Assembly (NCBI GenBank): GCA_037367405.1
Contig: JAZKJV010004142.1
Location: 186,001-250,000, forward strand
Source: Ottelia alismoides
Lineage: Eukaryota > Streptophyta > Magnoliopsida > Alismatales > Hydrocharitaceae
Direction: 5' to 3'
Length of the DNA: 64,000 nt
Under the pieces are notes generated by a model. That model saw only the letters and a list, made by a program, of their open reading frames with translations. It ran no database searches and had not been told where the DNA came from. Shown here piece by piece: positions 34,853 through 43,334 of the stretch. Position 1 is the first letter of the stretch, and every line of letters starts with the position of its first letter. Both the position numbers and the translations under genes were made by a program.

Positions 34853-36190
34853 CTATCTTGCTAAAGGGCGGATCGGAACTGAAGTTGATGGCCCGATCGT
34901 AACGCTTCTACGTTTGGGCACCACCGGCTGAGAGTCGACCAGCTCAAATTCATTGGACTTCAGTAACGTACCTAACACGATTGCCATTTCATAACTGGCA
35001 AATGCCGCCCCAATACACCGTCGATGCCCTCCACCAAAGGGCATGTATTCGAAAGGAGAATAGGATCTCTCAAGGAACCTTTCTGGTTTGAATCGTTCAG
35101 GTTCGGGATAAGTCTCAGGATTATGGTGAGCCAGAACGGTTGCCGGTGCGACAGCAACACCCTGCGGAATCACCCATTCGCCCAATTGCATGGTGCCATT
35201 TAGTTTTCGCAGTGTTTCCGTAACGATGGGATGAATGCGAAGTGTCTCTTGAATGGTTGCTTTCAGGTAGGGCGCGGTGGCTAAGCCGCTCGCCGAGTCA
35301 TCAGGTAGGGACCGCAACTCCTGCTTCAATCGAACGAGCGTTTCAGGGTTGCTATGCAGATGGTAGATCGCCCAAGTTAATGAAAGCGCAGTCGTTTCAT
35401 GACCTGCGAAAAGGAAAGTCATCAATTCTTCTTGAATATGCGACCGACTCATGGGCTGGCCATCTTCATAAGTCGCGTTACACAGCAATGAGAGAATGTC
35501 ATCGCTGGACTTTTTCCCACTTTGCCGTTCCACAATGGCTTGCTCCAAGAGCTGAAACAATCGATCTTTGGCCCGACGATAGCGATCCCAAGGACTAATC
35601 CCAAGAAAAGAAATGTGAGTCTTCTTCGAAAAGAAGAGCAGCGGATTGCTGCGTCGCACAACTTCAACACTAGCATCCATCAAGGCCAAAACTTGAGCAC
35701 GATTGTCACCACCGAAAATCGATCGCACGATGGTCTCTAACGAGATCGACGTCATCATCTCGAGTGTATTGATGATCGGATTTTTCGAGTATTTATCGAA
35801 TTGCTCCCGTGCAATCGACTGCATCGTCGCGCCATAGGCCTTCATTCGGTCGCCGTGAAACATCGGCATCACCAGTCGCCGTTCACGCCGATGGGGATCG
35901 CCTTTTAGCACGAGCATTGAACCGGCACCGATAAGTGGCACGATGGTCGCGGTTGCGAACGGCGAATAGAGGTCTGGATCTTGACCATGAATTTGCCGAA
36001 TCAAATCTTCACGCCCAGTGACCACGACGGGACCATTCAAGGCATTCAGCAAGAATGGATCACCGTACAACTTTACCCAGTTCTCCATCGCTTGGCGCGG
36101 GTTCCGAATCAACTGTAAAGTCGGCGACCACGAACCCTTCGGGCCTGGAGGGAGCTTTGTTTGGCCGTCAAAAGTTGCGTTGCTGGACAT
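34853..36190 (-). CDS. Cytochrome P450
   Basis: 445 residues with full P450 landmarks: the Pro-rich hinge LPPGPKG, the I-helix oxygen-binding FAGHETTALSL, the ExxR motif ETLR (about residue 315), a PERFKPERF stretch and the heme-thiolate loop FGGGHRRCIGAAFA (about residue 390). The pattern resembles bacterial CYP110-type enzymes (inference). It has no membrane anchor. It is the last gene of a minus-strand row phoH-pgpH-P450; the 15-base gap to pgpH suggests cotranscription, which is unusual. No ferredoxin or reductase gene is adjacent. Confidence 0.95.
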   Translation of the reverse strand: MSSNATFDGQTKLPPGPKGSWSPTLQLIRNPRQAMENWVKLYGDPFLLNALNGPVVVTGREDLIRQIHGQDPDLYSPFATATIVPLIGAGSMLVLKGDPHRRERRLVMPMFHGDRMKAYGATMQSIAREQFDKYSKNPIINTLEMMTSISLETIVRSIFGGDNRAQVLALMDASVEVVRRSNPLLFFSKKTHISFLGISPWDRYRRAKDRLFQLLEQAIVERQSGKKSSDDILSLLCNATYEDGQPMSRSHIQEELMTFLFAGHETTALSLTWAIYHLHSNPETLVRLKQELRSLPDDSASGLATAPYLKATIQETLRIHPIVTETLRKLNGTMQLGEWVIPQGVAVAPATVLAHHNPETYPEPERFKPERFLERSYSPFEYMPFGGGHRRCIGAAFASYEMAIVLGTLLKSNEFELVDSQPVVPKRRSVTIGPSTSVPIRPLAR

Positions 36191-36205
36191 TCAACACCGT
36201 GCGTC

Positions 36206-38566
36206 TCATGCAGATTGTTGGCCACTGTAAGTAACTCGGCCGTGGTAGATGGCCGTAAGCGACTTGATTAACGAGTTTTTAACGACATCCAACTGCTGTA
36301 GCGTTAATCCGCATTCATCAAACTGGCCATCCAGAAGTTTCTTCATGGCCAGTTGATCAACCAGGTTCTGGATCCGCGAAGAAGTTGGCTCAACCAACGT
36401 GCGACTGGCGCTCTCGACCGAATCGGCTAGCATCAATACTGCAGCTTCACGGGTTTGAGGTTTAGGGCCGGGATAGCGGAACGATGTCTCAGAAACTTCT
36501 TCTTTATTGGGATCCGTTTGGCTGCGTTTGGTCGCTTCGCGATAGAAATGTTCGACCAAAGTTGTACCGTGGTGCTGCTCGATGAAATCGATAATGGGCT
36601 GTGGCAATCGATGTCGTCTGGCTAAGTCAGCCCCGTCTTTGACGTGGGCAATGATCACCAGTGTGCTCATTGCTGGTTGCAGCGAATCGTGGCAATTACC
36701 GGCTTGCCCCTGGTTTTCAATAAAGTAGTTGGGCTTGAACATTTTGCCGATGTCATGGAAATAGGCTCCCACGCGAGTCAGCAATCCATGCCCACCAATA
36801 GCGTCCGCCGCCGCCTCAGCGATTGCAGCCACATTAATCGAATGGTTGTAAGTGCCAGGAGCCCTCTGAGCCAGTTGCCTTAGCAGCGGATGAGCTGGGT
36901 CGCCCAACTCAAGTAGACTCAAGTCCGTTTGGACTCGGAACGCGCGCTCAGCAAACGGAAGTAACCCAATCATCAGTGTTCCCGCCAGCACCGTAAAACA
37001 ACCTAGCCTGAATGACTCGCGAGCCAAGTTTGGCAGCAGGTCCAGCCAACGACTATCGGAGTTTTCAATGTTTCCAGTTGTGGTTTCGGCAACGACATGC
37101 AACTTGCCAGCAACGATATCGGCACCAAAGTGAGTCGTTGCCACAATGATGCCAGCGCACAAACCAACGTAGAATAGCTTATTGCGAGTACGAATGCGGC
37201 CAATCAAAAGCGCCGACGCGGCCGCACCGCTACACAGCATAACAAACTGTGCCATTTCGTGACCAGTAGAAAGCGTAAAGCATAGTGCCAGACAACACGT
37301 TGTAAGCAGGGCAACTTGTTTTCCAAATGCAATCGTAGCCGTCATAGCACATAAAACAATCGGAACAATTTCGGCTCGCCAAGGATCGGGAGAGGCAAGT
37401 CGGCAAAGCAAGAATGCCCCTACAACTAATGCCAACAATCGTCCTAGCTTGGATGCATCAGTGATGATGGTCCGATCGAACTGATGATAGATGTAGAAAC
37501 CGCATAGGAAATACATGCTGAAAATCATTCCCATGAAGGCGCAACCATGGGAGAACATCTCGCTCCACGATAGCCGTTTGACCCAGGCCTCGTATTCGGC
37601 TCGCAAAAGCGACAGTTCGTTCTTGGTGATCGGGTGACCAACTTTGGCTAACGTGCTGACCGTTGGGAAGTACGATATGATTGCAGGCTCAACGGAGTCC
37701 TCAGCCTTCTTTCGCGACTCTTCACTTAAGTCCTGTCGGTAAGTCAGTGTCGTGTTATTGGGCAACTCGGGAATCAAGTAATTGGAAACAAGCTTGGCAA
37801 GAGTGGCCGCCTCCGGCGTATTGAAGACTTGTTGGAATGCCGCTTTCACTTTCAGTGGCAATTCGGCACTGACTTCCGCAAGTCGCGCTCTTGGCACGTC
37901 AACCACAACAGGATTCTTGGGTTGCCCCGTCGGGAAAACGAGTATGGATCTTTGGCTGCCCTGATTCATGTCGTGGGAGAGCGATTTCAAGAGTCCCGTC
38001 TCCGAAATCGGATCGAGGACCGCCCGCATTGCTTGATCAAACTTCTCAAACTTTCCGTTCTCTCCTAATGCACCTCTCAGTATTCGCAACGCATCTGCTG
38101 CGGACAACTCCTGTGCTTCCTGCTGGCGGAGAAACAACTCCAAAGTATCTCGCTGGTCATCGCTTAACTCATCTAGTTCCTTCGAACCGAGTAAAGAAGA
38201 AATATCGTCTTTGATAGCGCTGCCGAGACCTGCCAGAGTCAACGGCCCCGTTTTGTTTTCGTAGAAACAGAGCACATCGCGTCGTTTTTGATCTTTGAGC
38301 ACAGCCGTCTTGGCGGCATCGACAGTATCGAAGGGAACGCGAGCAACGATGGATCGCGTTGGGATATCACCCTCACGAAATTCGAAGGCTGGCCGCCAGC
38401 CTGTGGTAATGAATAGAATGGCCAGGGATGCGATCAAGGCCATCGCTAATCGCAGCAACACCCGACCAGTGACCAGTTCACTTAACCAACCGGCAAGTTT
38501 ATTGGGTCCTAATTGAAGCGAGGCAACGCGATCACTGCGTGTGCGTTTGTTACTTATCAGTGCCAT
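36206..38566 (-). CDS. PgpH-type 7TM-HD c-di-AMP phosphodiesterase
   Basis: 786 residues. One N-terminal span (LLRLAMALIASLAILFIT) is followed by a large extracytoplasmic 7TMR-HDED domain (about 70-340), then several spans (about 345-540) and a cytoplasmic HD domain. HD motif residues are visible: APGTYNHSINVAAIAEAAA, GAYFHDIGKMFKPNYFIENQ, and a later RHRLPQPIIDFIEQHHG. In the family this domain cleaves the second messenger c-di-AMP. It sits 10 bases after the phoH gene; phoH-pgpH-ybeY is a common bacterial gene order, and ybeY is missing here. Confidence 0.93.
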   Translation of the reverse strand: MALISNKRTRSDRVASLQLGPNKLAGWLSELVTGRVLLRLAMALIASLAILFITTGWRPAFEFREGDIPTRSIVARVPFDTVDAAKTAVLKDQKRRDVLCFYENKTGPLTLAGLGSAIKDDISSLLGSKELDELSDDQRDTLELFLRQQEAQELSAADALRILRGALGENGKFEKFDQAMRAVLDPISETGLLKSLSHDMNQGSQRSILVFPTGQPKNPVVVDVPRARLAEVSAELPLKVKAAFQQVFNTPEAATLAKLVSNYLIPELPNNTTLTYRQDLSEESRKKAEDSVEPAIISYFPTVSTLAKVGHPITKNELSLLRAEYEAWVKRLSWSEMFSHGCAFMGMIFSMYFLCGFYIYHQFDRTIITDASKLGRLLALVVGAFLLCRLASPDPWRAEIVPIVLCAMTATIAFGKQVALLTTCCLALCFTLSTGHEMAQFVMLCSGAAASALLIGRIRTRNKLFYVGLCAGIIVATTHFGADIVAGKLHVVAETTTGNIENSDSRWLDLLPNLARESFRLGCFTVLAGTLMIGLLPFAERAFRVQTDLSLLELGDPAHPLLRQLAQRAPGTYNHSINVAAIAEAAADAIGGHGLLTRVGAYFHDIGKMFKPNYFIENQGQAGNCHDSLQPAMSTLVIIAHVKDGADLARRHRLPQPIIDFIEQHHGTTLVEHFYREATKRSQTDPNKEEVSETSFRYPGPKPQTREAAVLMLADSVESASRTLVEPTSSRIQNLVDQLAMKKLLDGQFDECGLTLQQLDVVKNSLIKSLTAIYHGRVTYSGQQSA

Positions 38567-38576
38567 GCGGCTGTCT

Positions 38577-39560
38577 TTACGAGTTCAACTCGTCGTCCTC
38601 AAGTCCTTCTAGCTGATTCTCAGCGACGTGCCGCGAATCGTACCGACTGACTATCTCCTGTACGAGACGATGTCGAACAATGTCTCGTTGGTGCAGTGTC
38701 ACAAAGCTTACTCCCCGGATCCCTTTCAGGCGATGCCAAACGTCACGTAAGCCGCTGGTCACTCCACCTGGCAAGTCGACTTGGGTCATATCCCCCGAGA
38801 CCACTATTTTGGAGCCTTCGCCCATTCGTGTCAAAAACATTTTCATTTGGGCCGAAGTGGTATTTTGCGCTTCATCCAGAATAATGAAAGCCTCATTTAG
38901 GGTGCGGCCTCTCATATAAGCGAGGGGTATGACCTCAATGACATCATGTTCCATCAAGTACTTTACCTGGTCATAATCCAGCATTTCGTTCAATCCGTCC
39001 AATAAAGGACGGAGATAGGGGTTTAGCTTCGCCTGCAGATCGCCAGGCAAAAACCCCAGACTTTCACCCGCTTCGACCGCTGGGCGGACCAAAACAATTT
39101 TCTTGATAGCTCGACTTTTCAGTGCCTCGACCGCTAGAGCGACCGCCAGATAGGTCTTTCCGCAGCCCGCCGGGCCACGGCAAAGGGTCAGATCATTCTG
39201 GCGAATCTGGGAAACATAGTAAGCCTGACCTTCGGTCCGAGGTTTGATCTTCCGATGTTGATGAGCAAGATTGACTTCAACGCTGGCTGGAAGAGGCAGT
39301 ACAGAAGTTGTGCTAATTCCCAAAACGTGTTGGACATCTTCGGTACCAATTTTTCCTTGGCGAACCTTTTGCTGAAGAGTTTCCAGAGCTTGGATGGCCA
39401 AGCGTACCGGTTCCTCATCGCCAACAATGCGCAACTTGCCATCGCGATGAGTAATCGCAACGCCAAAATGGTTGCGAATCATGCGAAGGTATTGATCCTG
39501 CGGACCAAAGATACTAAGGACCACATTAGGGTCGCTAAGATTCATACTAGCTTCGGACAC
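38577..39560 (-). CDS. PhoH-family ATPase
   Basis: About 327 residues from the GTG at 39560, chosen because AAGGA lies 7 bases upstream; the frame also has TTG at 39587 and ATG at 39545. A short KH-like N-terminal region (VVLSIFGPQDQYLRMIRNHFGVAITHR) precedes the P-loop GPAGCGKTYLAVALA, then FIILDEAQNTTSAQMKMFLTRMG (Walker B) and SGDMTQVDLPGGVTSGL. PhoH proteins are thought to act in RNA turnover together with YbeY. First gene of the minus-strand row. Confidence 0.95.
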   Translation of the reverse strand: MSEASMNLSDPNVVLSIFGPQDQYLRMIRNHFGVAITHRDGKLRIVGDEEPVRLAIQALETLQQKVRQGKIGTEDVQHVLGISTTSVLPLPASVEVNLAHQHRKIKPRTEGQAYYVSQIRQNDLTLCRGPAGCGKTYLAVALAVEALKSRAIKKIVLVRPAVEAGESLGFLPGDLQAKLNPYLRPLLDGLNEMLDYDQVKYLMEHDVIEVIPLAYMRGRTLNEAFIILDEAQNTTSAQMKMFLTRMGEGSKIVVSGDMTQVDLPGGVTSGLRDVWHRLKGIRGVSFVTLHQRDIVRHRLVQEIVSRYDSRHVAENQLEGLEDDELNS

Positions 39561-39739
39561 AGGACATTCCTTGTTGTTACGATCCAAAGTTTGGACGCAA
39601 GTCCTACCTGACGACGCTCATTGCAAGACACGTTAAATATTCGCATGTTCGTTCCCGGAAGAATTATACAGGAATGCGGCCGTTAGAGATGGTCTTTCAT
39701 CTAAAACCCTCGCAGCAAGTGCACCGATTGCGAGTTGTA

Positions 39740-40068
39740 GATCGGGGACACTCACGATCATCGTGAGTATCTGAGCATTCGGGGACACTCACAAATAGTC
39801 ATCGCCCTGGACGTCCCCCAAAAACTCTGTGTGTCCCCAGACCCGTGTGTGCCCCCAGACCACGACACACCCAGACCACGACACATGTGTGTCCCCGGAC
39901 CCACGGTCATGTGTGTCCCCGGACCCACGGTCAGCATCCGGGGACACCCACGATCACCGAGCAGCCAAGTATCTGGGGACACTCATAAATTCCTGTGCCC
40001 TGGATTTCCTGCATAAATTAAGAGTGTCCCCAAGCCTGGAAAAATTAAGAGTGTCCCCAAGCCTGGAC
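39740..40068. repeat. GTGTCCCC repeat array
   Basis: The motif GGGGACACTCAC and its complement recur: CGGGGACACTCACGATCATC near 39745 (with CGATCATCG palindrome), ATGTGTGTCCCCGGACCCAC twice (from 39884 and 39909), and AAATTAAGAGTGTCCCCAAG twice (from about 40014 and 40043). A second version lies at 41251-41412. The outward-pointing complementary ends fit a palindromic non-autonomous element that inserted repeatedly. Confidence 0.7.
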
Positions 40069-40208
40069 GCACTGGAGGATCGCTGGGCAAGCTCTGTCAG
40101 TATCGATTGCTTTATGATGGTCGAGGGCGCGAAGGACAACCTAATTATTGCAGTTAACGGACCCCGCTACGCTGGTTGAACCGGCCGAATCTGCACCTAC
40201 GACCAAAG

Positions 40209-40318
40209 ACCTCTCGGCTTAAACTGCCAACCTCTCGGCACCTAGCGGGTACCTCTCGGATCGTTTTGCATTGCGTAAGTCGCTGATGCAAAAAGACTTA
40301 CTGTAAAAAACCTCTCGG
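40209..40318. repeat. Four copies of ACCTCTCGG with 21-base spacing
   Basis: ACCTCTCGG occurs at 40209, 40230, 40251 and 40310. The first three are exactly 21 bases apart, that is two helical turns, as in iterons or operator arrays. No replication gene is nearby. Confidence 0.6.
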
Positions 40319-40372
40319 TTTTGGCTGGTTAATGCCACCCCGGACATGAGATGTTGTCGTAATACATACGTA

Positions 40373-40432
40373 AGTGTGCCACGCCCCAGTGTGCCACGCG
40401 CCAGTGTGCCACGCGCCAGTGTGCCACGCCGC
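40373..40432. repeat. 15-base tandem repeat, four copies
   Basis: AGTGTGCCACGCGCC repeated four times head to tail at 40373, 40388, 40403 and 40418; two are identical, the outer two differ by one or two bases at the end. No coding sense. Confidence 0.85.
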
Positions 40433-40506
40433 TCCGTCGGCGTGATCTGTAGATCTGTTTGATCGCTCGGTCTCGAATCCGGCTGTTTGACTGCCTTGGT
40501 TTTTAA

Positions 40507-40687
40507 GTCGCGGAGCGATGACAGGTTATAGCCTGGGATGCCAGTCCCAGGTGGCAGTCACATGACGCGAAGGGAATCGCGGAGCGATGGTATGGGTAAT
40601 GGGCAACGCAACCTGTTACGCGTACCGTCGCTCCGCGAATCACCAAACTCTCCTGCACGCCTTTCCTGGGACTGGCATCCCAGGCTT
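40507..40687. repeat. Large imperfect inverted repeat
   Basis: GCCTGGGATGCCAGTCCCAG near 40529 pairs with CTGGGACTGGCATCCCAGGC ending near 40687. Inside, CGCGGAGCGATGG and CCGTCGCTCCGCG also pair. Each outer arm is itself nearly palindromic. About 180 bases in all, no coding capacity; a MITE-like or REP-like unit. Confidence 0.75.
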
Positions 40688-40750
40688 TAGCATTCCGTTG
40701 CGCTGCAACTCATCGGGATAGCAATCCGATTTACTTGCCCGTGCCCCTCA

Positions 40751-41250
40751 TTACTCCCGTGCTATGACACCAACAGGCTTTAGAGCATCAATGGACTTGG
40801 CAAAGAAATAGTCGTGCAAAGAGAAACGGTTACCACAATGGTCTAGCTTGATATTAGCAAAGGGCACATTGCCAATGACGGCATCGATCTTGCCAGGGGG
40901 AAGCGTGGTGTCACGAAAGTTCTCGATACGAATATCGCGCTGCGGATAGAGTGCCTGGGCAATTCGCCCTGAGATCTGGTCAAGTTCAACGCCAATAAAC
41001 CGCTTGCTGCCCTGCGACTGCCCGATTAAGTTGCCAACGCCACAACCTGGTTCAAGAATTAGTGCTTGGCGTGGCACTCCGAGACGGTGCAAGGCCTCAT
41101 GCATAGCGGTAATCACAGTCGGTGACGTATAGAAGGCATTAAACGTTGTTCGTTTAGCACTTTCATATTCCTCGGCGCTCAGCAGCGTTTGCAGTTCTTC
41201 GCCCATTTGCTTCCAGCCATTGTCTTTGTGCTGACCAGTGAGGGGATCGG
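40751..41250 (-). pseudogene. Remnant of an N12-class adenine-specific DNA methylase/helicase
   Basis: About 165 residues with SAEEYESAKRTTFNAFYTSP, a SAM-binding motif LILEPGCGVGNLIG, FIGVELDQISGRIAQALYP and the NPPY-like IGNVPFANIKL. This set is typical of the large methylase-helicase proteins carried by plasmids and integrative elements, which run well over 1000 residues. Here it ends at a stop after GVIARE, and its N-terminal side is cut by a repeat at 41251-41412. It is a fragment, so probably the remains of a past mobile element. The frame runs on artificially to 41686. Confidence 0.8.
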
Positions 41251-41412
41251 GTAGATCGGGGACACTCACGAGTTGCGAATCGTAGATCGGCCAGCATCCG
41301 GGGCCACCCACGATCATCGTGAGTATCTGGAGTATCTGGGGACACCCATATATTCTAAATTCCTGTGTCCTGGACTTCCCCCGAAAATTAAGAGTGTCCC
41401 CAAGCCTGGACG
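41251..41412. repeat. Second copy of the GTGTCCCC repeat element
   Basis: GATCGGGGACACTCACGA at one end and AATTAAGAGTGTCCCCAAGC at the other match the array at 39740-40068, including CGATCATCGTGAGTATCTG and the TTCCTGTGTCCTGGACTTCC block. It separates the DNA-methylase fragment from a truncated secreted-protein fragment, so it may have inserted in or between them. Confidence 0.7.
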
Positions 41413-41596
41413 CACGTCGTTGTCGCCATCGACCGAAGGCGGGAGTCGAGTGAATAGGTCGAATAGTTTGCTCGAGCTCCATAGTGCTCGTCGGCCTTGA
41501 ATCGGAGTGCGGCAAGGGTAATGTCGTAACGGAATGTTCTTGGGCAAAAGCAAGCCGGCCAACCGCAGCGACGAGAAACAGGATGGCATGGGACAT
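41413..41596 (-). pseudogene. Truncated secreted-protein fragment
   Basis: From the ATG at 41596 there is a signal-peptide-like MSHAILFLVAAVGRLAFAQE, followed by about 40 residues (TLPLPHSDSRPTS..IRPIHSTPAFG) before the frame enters the repeat. It looks like the 5' end of an exported-protein gene cut by the repeat. Divergent from the GH53 gene. Confidence 0.4.
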
Positions 41597-41745
41597 CCAT
41601 CTGCGATGGCGGGTCCAGGAGTTGTACCTTTCAGTGAGAACGGGGACTATCGAGGTGAATATCATCATTGTCAAATGCATCTCCATTAATTACTCTGGAC
41701 AGTTCGGGAGAACTACAATTCCGCCTTGTCTGCGTGAACGGGAAG

Positions 41746-42951
41746 ATGATTTCAAATAAGATTCTTGTGGGCAAGGTTGTTGTTCTCACGTTCGCGCTGG
41801 TGTCGATATCTAGTTCGGATGCACAGGGGGGCCTTGTTTTTGGGGCCGATATCTCGCTGACGACGTTCATGGAGCAGCAGGGCAAAGTTTTCCGCGACAA
41901 CGGCGTAGTCAAACCTCTGCCTCAGTTACTGTACGACCGCGGAGCGAACCTTTTTCGGCTAAGGCAGTTTGTTAATCCAAATACCAGTTACAGCGCGACG
42001 AACGGGGCAATTCAAAACCAGAACTACAATATTGCGCTCGCCCAGCAAATAAAATCGCAAGCCCCCAACGCCAAAATCTTACTTGACTTACACTATTCGG
42101 ACTCCTGGGCCGATCCTGGACAGCAAACACCCCCTGCCGCGTGGGCCGGTCAATCGAACGCTCAAATGCGAGACACTCTCCGAAGCTATACGCGCGACAC
42201 GATCAATGCCTTTCGCGCCGCTGGGGTCACTCCCGACATGGTGCAAGTTGGCAATGAGATCAACTCGGGTATGTTGTGGGACAACGGCAGAATCAACTTC
42301 AGCGGGACCACCGCCCAGCAACAAGCGAGTTGGCAGAACTTCGGCGGCCTCGTCGACTCGGCGATTCAGGGTGTGCGAGATGCACAAGGGACTGGCCCCA
42401 AGATCGACGTCGCACTGCATGTGGGCAACGGCGCGGGTCTAGCACCCTTCTTTTTTTCCCGGCTTACAAATACCAGCTTCGGTAATGTAAGGGCTGATAG
42501 TTTCGATATCATGGGCGTGAGTTATTATCCGTCGTCGGCGAATTCGCTGACTAGGCTAACTGCGGATTTGAATTCCATTGTCACGACATTCAATAAGAGG
42601 ACGATGATCATGGAAACCAACGCGCCGTGGACAACAACCAATGCTCCCCTCAGCGATCCGAATTATCCCGACACTCCAGAAGGACAGTTGCGATTCTTGC
42701 TCGATTTACGACAGATGATGGAGAACCTGCCAAACAACAACGGCCACGGCATTGTCTATTGGGCACCGGAAGCGGTGCTGGTAAACGGCTTTTTTGTCTA
42801 TAACGGCGGTTCGACTGCCCTGTTTGATAACAGCGGTAATGCCCTTCCTGCACTCGCGGCGTTCACTGCAGTACCCGAGCCAGGTACTTTCTCCTTAGTG
42901 GTTTGTGGCTTCACAGCTTTCGTCACGTTTTCCCGGCGACGGACAAAATGA
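41746..42951 (+). CDS. Arabinogalactan endo-1,4-beta-galactosidase (GH53) with PEP-CTERM sorting signal
   Basis: 401 residues from the ATG at 41746; the frame is open to 41668, but the signal peptide starts at MISNKILVGKVVVLTFALVS. GH53 enzymes cut beta-1,4-galactan side chains of pectin. Family pieces: GADISLTTFMEQQG, GANLFRLRQFVNP, ILLDLHYSDSWADPGQQ, VQVGNEINSGMLW with the acid/base Glu, SYYPSS, and METNAPW with the nucleophile Glu. The C-terminus VPEPGTFSLVVCGFTAF plus RRRTK is a PEP-CTERM tail that sends the protein to the exosortase pathway and the cell surface. It stands alone among remnants and repeats, so may have been acquired. Confidence 0.93.
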   Translation: MISNKILVGKVVVLTFALVSISSSDAQGGLVFGADISLTTFMEQQGKVFRDNGVVKPLPQLLYDRGANLFRLRQFVNPNTSYSATNGAIQNQNYNIALAQQIKSQAPNAKILLDLHYSDSWADPGQQTPPAAWAGQSNAQMRDTLRSYTRDTINAFRAAGVTPDMVQVGNEINSGMLWDNGRINFSGTTAQQQASWQNFGGLVDSAIQGVRDAQGTGPKIDVALHVGNGAGLAPFFFSRLTNTSFGNVRADSFDIMGVSYYPSSANSLTRLTADLNSIVTTFNKRTMIMETNAPWTTTNAPLSDPNYPDTPEGQLRFLLDLRQMMENLPNNNGHGIVYWAPEAVLVNGFFVYNGGSTALFDNSGNALPALAAFTAVPEPGTFSLVVCGFTAFVTFSRRRTK

Positions 42952-43334
42952 GATGCAAGCCCGATTGGGACTGATTGCAACCCACGACCTCGCGTGCCAC
43001 CAGACGCTTGATCTTTGGGACGCCTGCTCAATGCGTTGATGGTTGCATTGCGCACAACCGTCTGCAGCCAAGTTCTGAACCTGGCCCGTGCGGGATCAGC
43101 CTTCCATTTGCCAATGTTGCCAACCCAATACGAGAATAATTGAGACGAAAAAAGTGGCTGATTTGACTTGAAAACAAGTGAATGGATTTCACAAGGAAGC
43201 CGGCACCGGGCGTTCATAAAATCATGGCCCGAGTCGAATTTGCTAAATTCTTTTAGTTTTCAGTGTAACGCATTGGGATTACGTTTCGTCAGTATATTGT
43301 CGGATCGATTTTCTTGTTCGGGAGCTAGCTTCAA
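42952..43334. other. Gap with sigma-factor remnant
   Basis: About 380 bases between the galactanase and the first ECF sigma gene. The first half holds the minus-strand sigma remnant listed separately; the second half should hold the promoter of the ECF operon, but no clear box was seen. Confidence 0.5.
42959..43124 (-). pseudogene. ECF sigma factor remnant
   Basis: About 55 residues in one frame: GKWKADPARARFRTWLQTVV, RNATINALSRRPKDQASGGT. This is the region 2 to linker portion of the planctomycete ECF family (RFRTWL..VVRNAxxDxLRR..DxAxGGT). No domain 4, no good start; upstream residues are unrelated. The piece lies right before a complete ECF gene on the other strand. Confidence 0.65.

Larger units (their letters stand above)
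39588..40750. other. Repeat-rich gene-poor zone
   Basis: About 1.16 kb with no gene. From left to right it has GTGTCCCC-type repeats (39740-40060), four copies of ACCTCTCGG (40209-40318), a 15-base tandem repeat (40373-40432) and a large inverted repeat (40507-40687). A decayed DNA methylase fragment follows. This is the densest cluster of distinct repeat types in the window and looks like a landing zone for mobile elements. Confidence 0.7.

Noticed and set aside
39829..40179. Frames rich in CVSPDPR-type repeats
   Set aside because: These are translations of the GTGTCCCC repeat, without start or ribosome site.
40373..40432. Possible CRISPR array
   Set aside because: Copies follow head to tail with no spacers, so it is a plain tandem repeat.
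40751..41686. A continuous 311-residue frame
   Set aside because: It is a chance join of a methylase fragment, a repeat and a signal-peptide fragment; the middle part is clearly repeat DNA.
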